Shown here: one piece after another, positions 63,326-64,000 of the stretch
How positions within the stretch are numbered: the stretch's first letter is position 1
Layout of the letters: each line of letters begins with the position of its first letter
Assembly (NCBI RefSeq): GCF_000382205.1
Contig: NZ_KB907787.1
Span: forward strand, 287,176-351,175
Reading direction: 5' to 3'
DNA from: Dyadobacter beijingensis DSM 21582
GTDB lineage: Bacteria > Bacteroidota > Bacteroidia > Cytophagales > Spirosomataceae
Length of the DNA: 64,000 nucleotides
Translations under genes and position numbers: made by a program
Notes under the pieces: model-generated
What the model saw: only the letters and a program-made list of their open reading frames with translations
What the model was told of the DNA's origin: nothing
Databases searched by the model: none

Positions 63326-64000
63326 ATGAACAAAGAAGCATGGTCTGGCATTTTCCCAGCGTTGGTGACGCCATTCAAATCAGATGATACGGTTGATTTT
63401 GAACTGTTCGGCAAAAACCTCGACGCGCAGGTGGAAGCAGGTATTACCGGCGTAATCGTGGGCGGGTCGCTCGGGGAAGCCAGTACACTCACCAGGGCCG
63501 AGAAAATGGAACTGGTGAAATATGCTAAACAAGCGCTTCCTGCCGGCCTGCCGGTGGTGCTGGGTATCGCCGAGCAATCCACCGCGGAGGCGATCAGCAT
63601 CGCGAAAGAAGCCGAAAGCATTGGCGCCGACGGCCTGATGATCCTTCCGCCGATGCGCTACAAGGCCGACGACGCCGAAACGGTGAACTGGTTCAAAACG
63701 ATCGCCGAGAGCGTATCGCTTTCGATCATGGTCTATAACAATCCATTCGACTACAAGATCGAAGTGACGCTGCCGATGTTTGAAGAGCTGGCAAAAGTGC
63801 CGAACATCCACGCTATCAAGGAATCGACCCGCGACGTGAGCAATGTAACGCGCCTTTTCAACAAATTCGGCGACCGTTTCCGCGTGTTCTGCGGGGTGGA
63901 TACGCTCATTATGGAAGAGGTAATGCTCGGCGCCGACGGTGTGATCGGTGGTTTGGTAGATGCGTTCCCGAAAGAAACGGTAGCGATCTTCAACCTCGTG
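63326..64000 (+). CDS. dihydrodipicolinate synthase family protein (partial, runs off window)
   Basis: The first 225 residues of a DHDPS/NAL-family aldolase are visible. LVTPF is near the N-terminus, GGSLGEASTL replaces the usual TTGE loop, MVYNNPF holds the proton-relay Tyr and IHAIKEST the Schiff-base Lys. The family cleaves or forms C-C bonds with pyruvate; the altered loop suggests a keto-acid aldolase or dehydratase rather than DapA itself. The 3' end is beyond 64000. It lies 108 nt after the DUF3857 pair with its own promoter region. Confidence 0.85.
   Translation, partial: MNKEAWSGIFPALVTPFKSDDTVDFELFGKNLDAQVEAGITGVIVGGSLGEASTLTRAEKMELVKYAKQALPAGLPVVLGIAEQSTAEAISIAKEAESIGADGLMILPPMRYKADDAETVNWFKTIAESVSLSIMVYNNPFDYKIEVTLPMFEELAKVPNIHAIKESTRDVSNVTRLFNKFGDRFRVFCGVDTLIMEEVMLGADGVIGGLVDAFPKETVAIFNLV

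Overview
The window comes from a Gram-negative Bacteroidota genome, most likely order Cytophagales and Dyadobacter-like. The genus is my inference from overall gene content and moderate GC; no 16S gene is present. Supporting signs are type IX secretion genes (porU, porV), secreted proteins with C-terminal sorting domains, a SusC/SusD pair, several SPII lipoproteins, a Bacteroidota-type geranylgeranylglyceryl phosphate synthase, and promoters of the form TAnnTTTG without clear Shine-Dalgarno sites.

Layout. 1-250: degenerate tRNA-Arg-like 3' end with its terminator. 255-9600: secreted S74-chaperone protein, CsaA, choice-of-anchor A T9SS cargo, a two-gene membrane operon (HTTM-like and GT-C-like), a 2-hydroxyacid dehydrogenase, and an AAA ATPase whose upstream region carries four 22-bp direct repeats. 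9600-19100: M1 peptidase with a HupE-like protein, a TonB receptor plus IPT/TIG lipoprotein preceded by a Pho-box-like array, and an M14 carboxypeptidase. 19200-24230: a histidine attenuator (leader peptide, antiterminator, terminator) controlling hisH-hisA-hisF-hisIE, then small envelope proteins and GGGP synthase. 24370-31220: small lipoprotein, SprT-like protein, PorU, PorV, M16-like protein. 31246-39110: photolyase, DUF1080 protein, MurA (active-site Cys replaced by Asp), DUF4290 protein, a second C25-family peptidase, and dihydrofolate reductase. 39392-43105: PadR regulator with PspC/DUF2807 and DUF2807 proteins. 43168-49022: lipoprotein, DUF6089 barrel, thioesterase, RidA, GltX, small charged protein, AIM24-like protein. 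49079-59005: beta-propeller lipoprotein, SASA-type esterase with T9SS domain, SusD, SusC, a 700-bp regulatory region and a Gfo/Idh/MocA oxidoreductase. 59223-64000: two DUF3857 transglutaminase-like proteins and a truncated DHDPS-family gene.

Most of the window is ordinary chromosome. The strongest signals are regulatory: the his leader attenuator, an 11-bp-phased Pho-box-like array placed directly upstream of a -7 element, the 22-bp array before the AAA ATPase, and a palindrome overlapping the padR promoter. Among proteins, the second C25 protein keeps the same His-Cys spacing as PorU, and MurA carries the Asp substitution associated with fosfomycin insensitivity.

Functionally, the genes centre on the cell envelope: T9SS secretion and its cargo, TonB-dependent uptake of glycans or other nutrients, peptidoglycan precursor synthesis, and PspC-type envelope proteins, with a histidine biosynthesis block in the middle.
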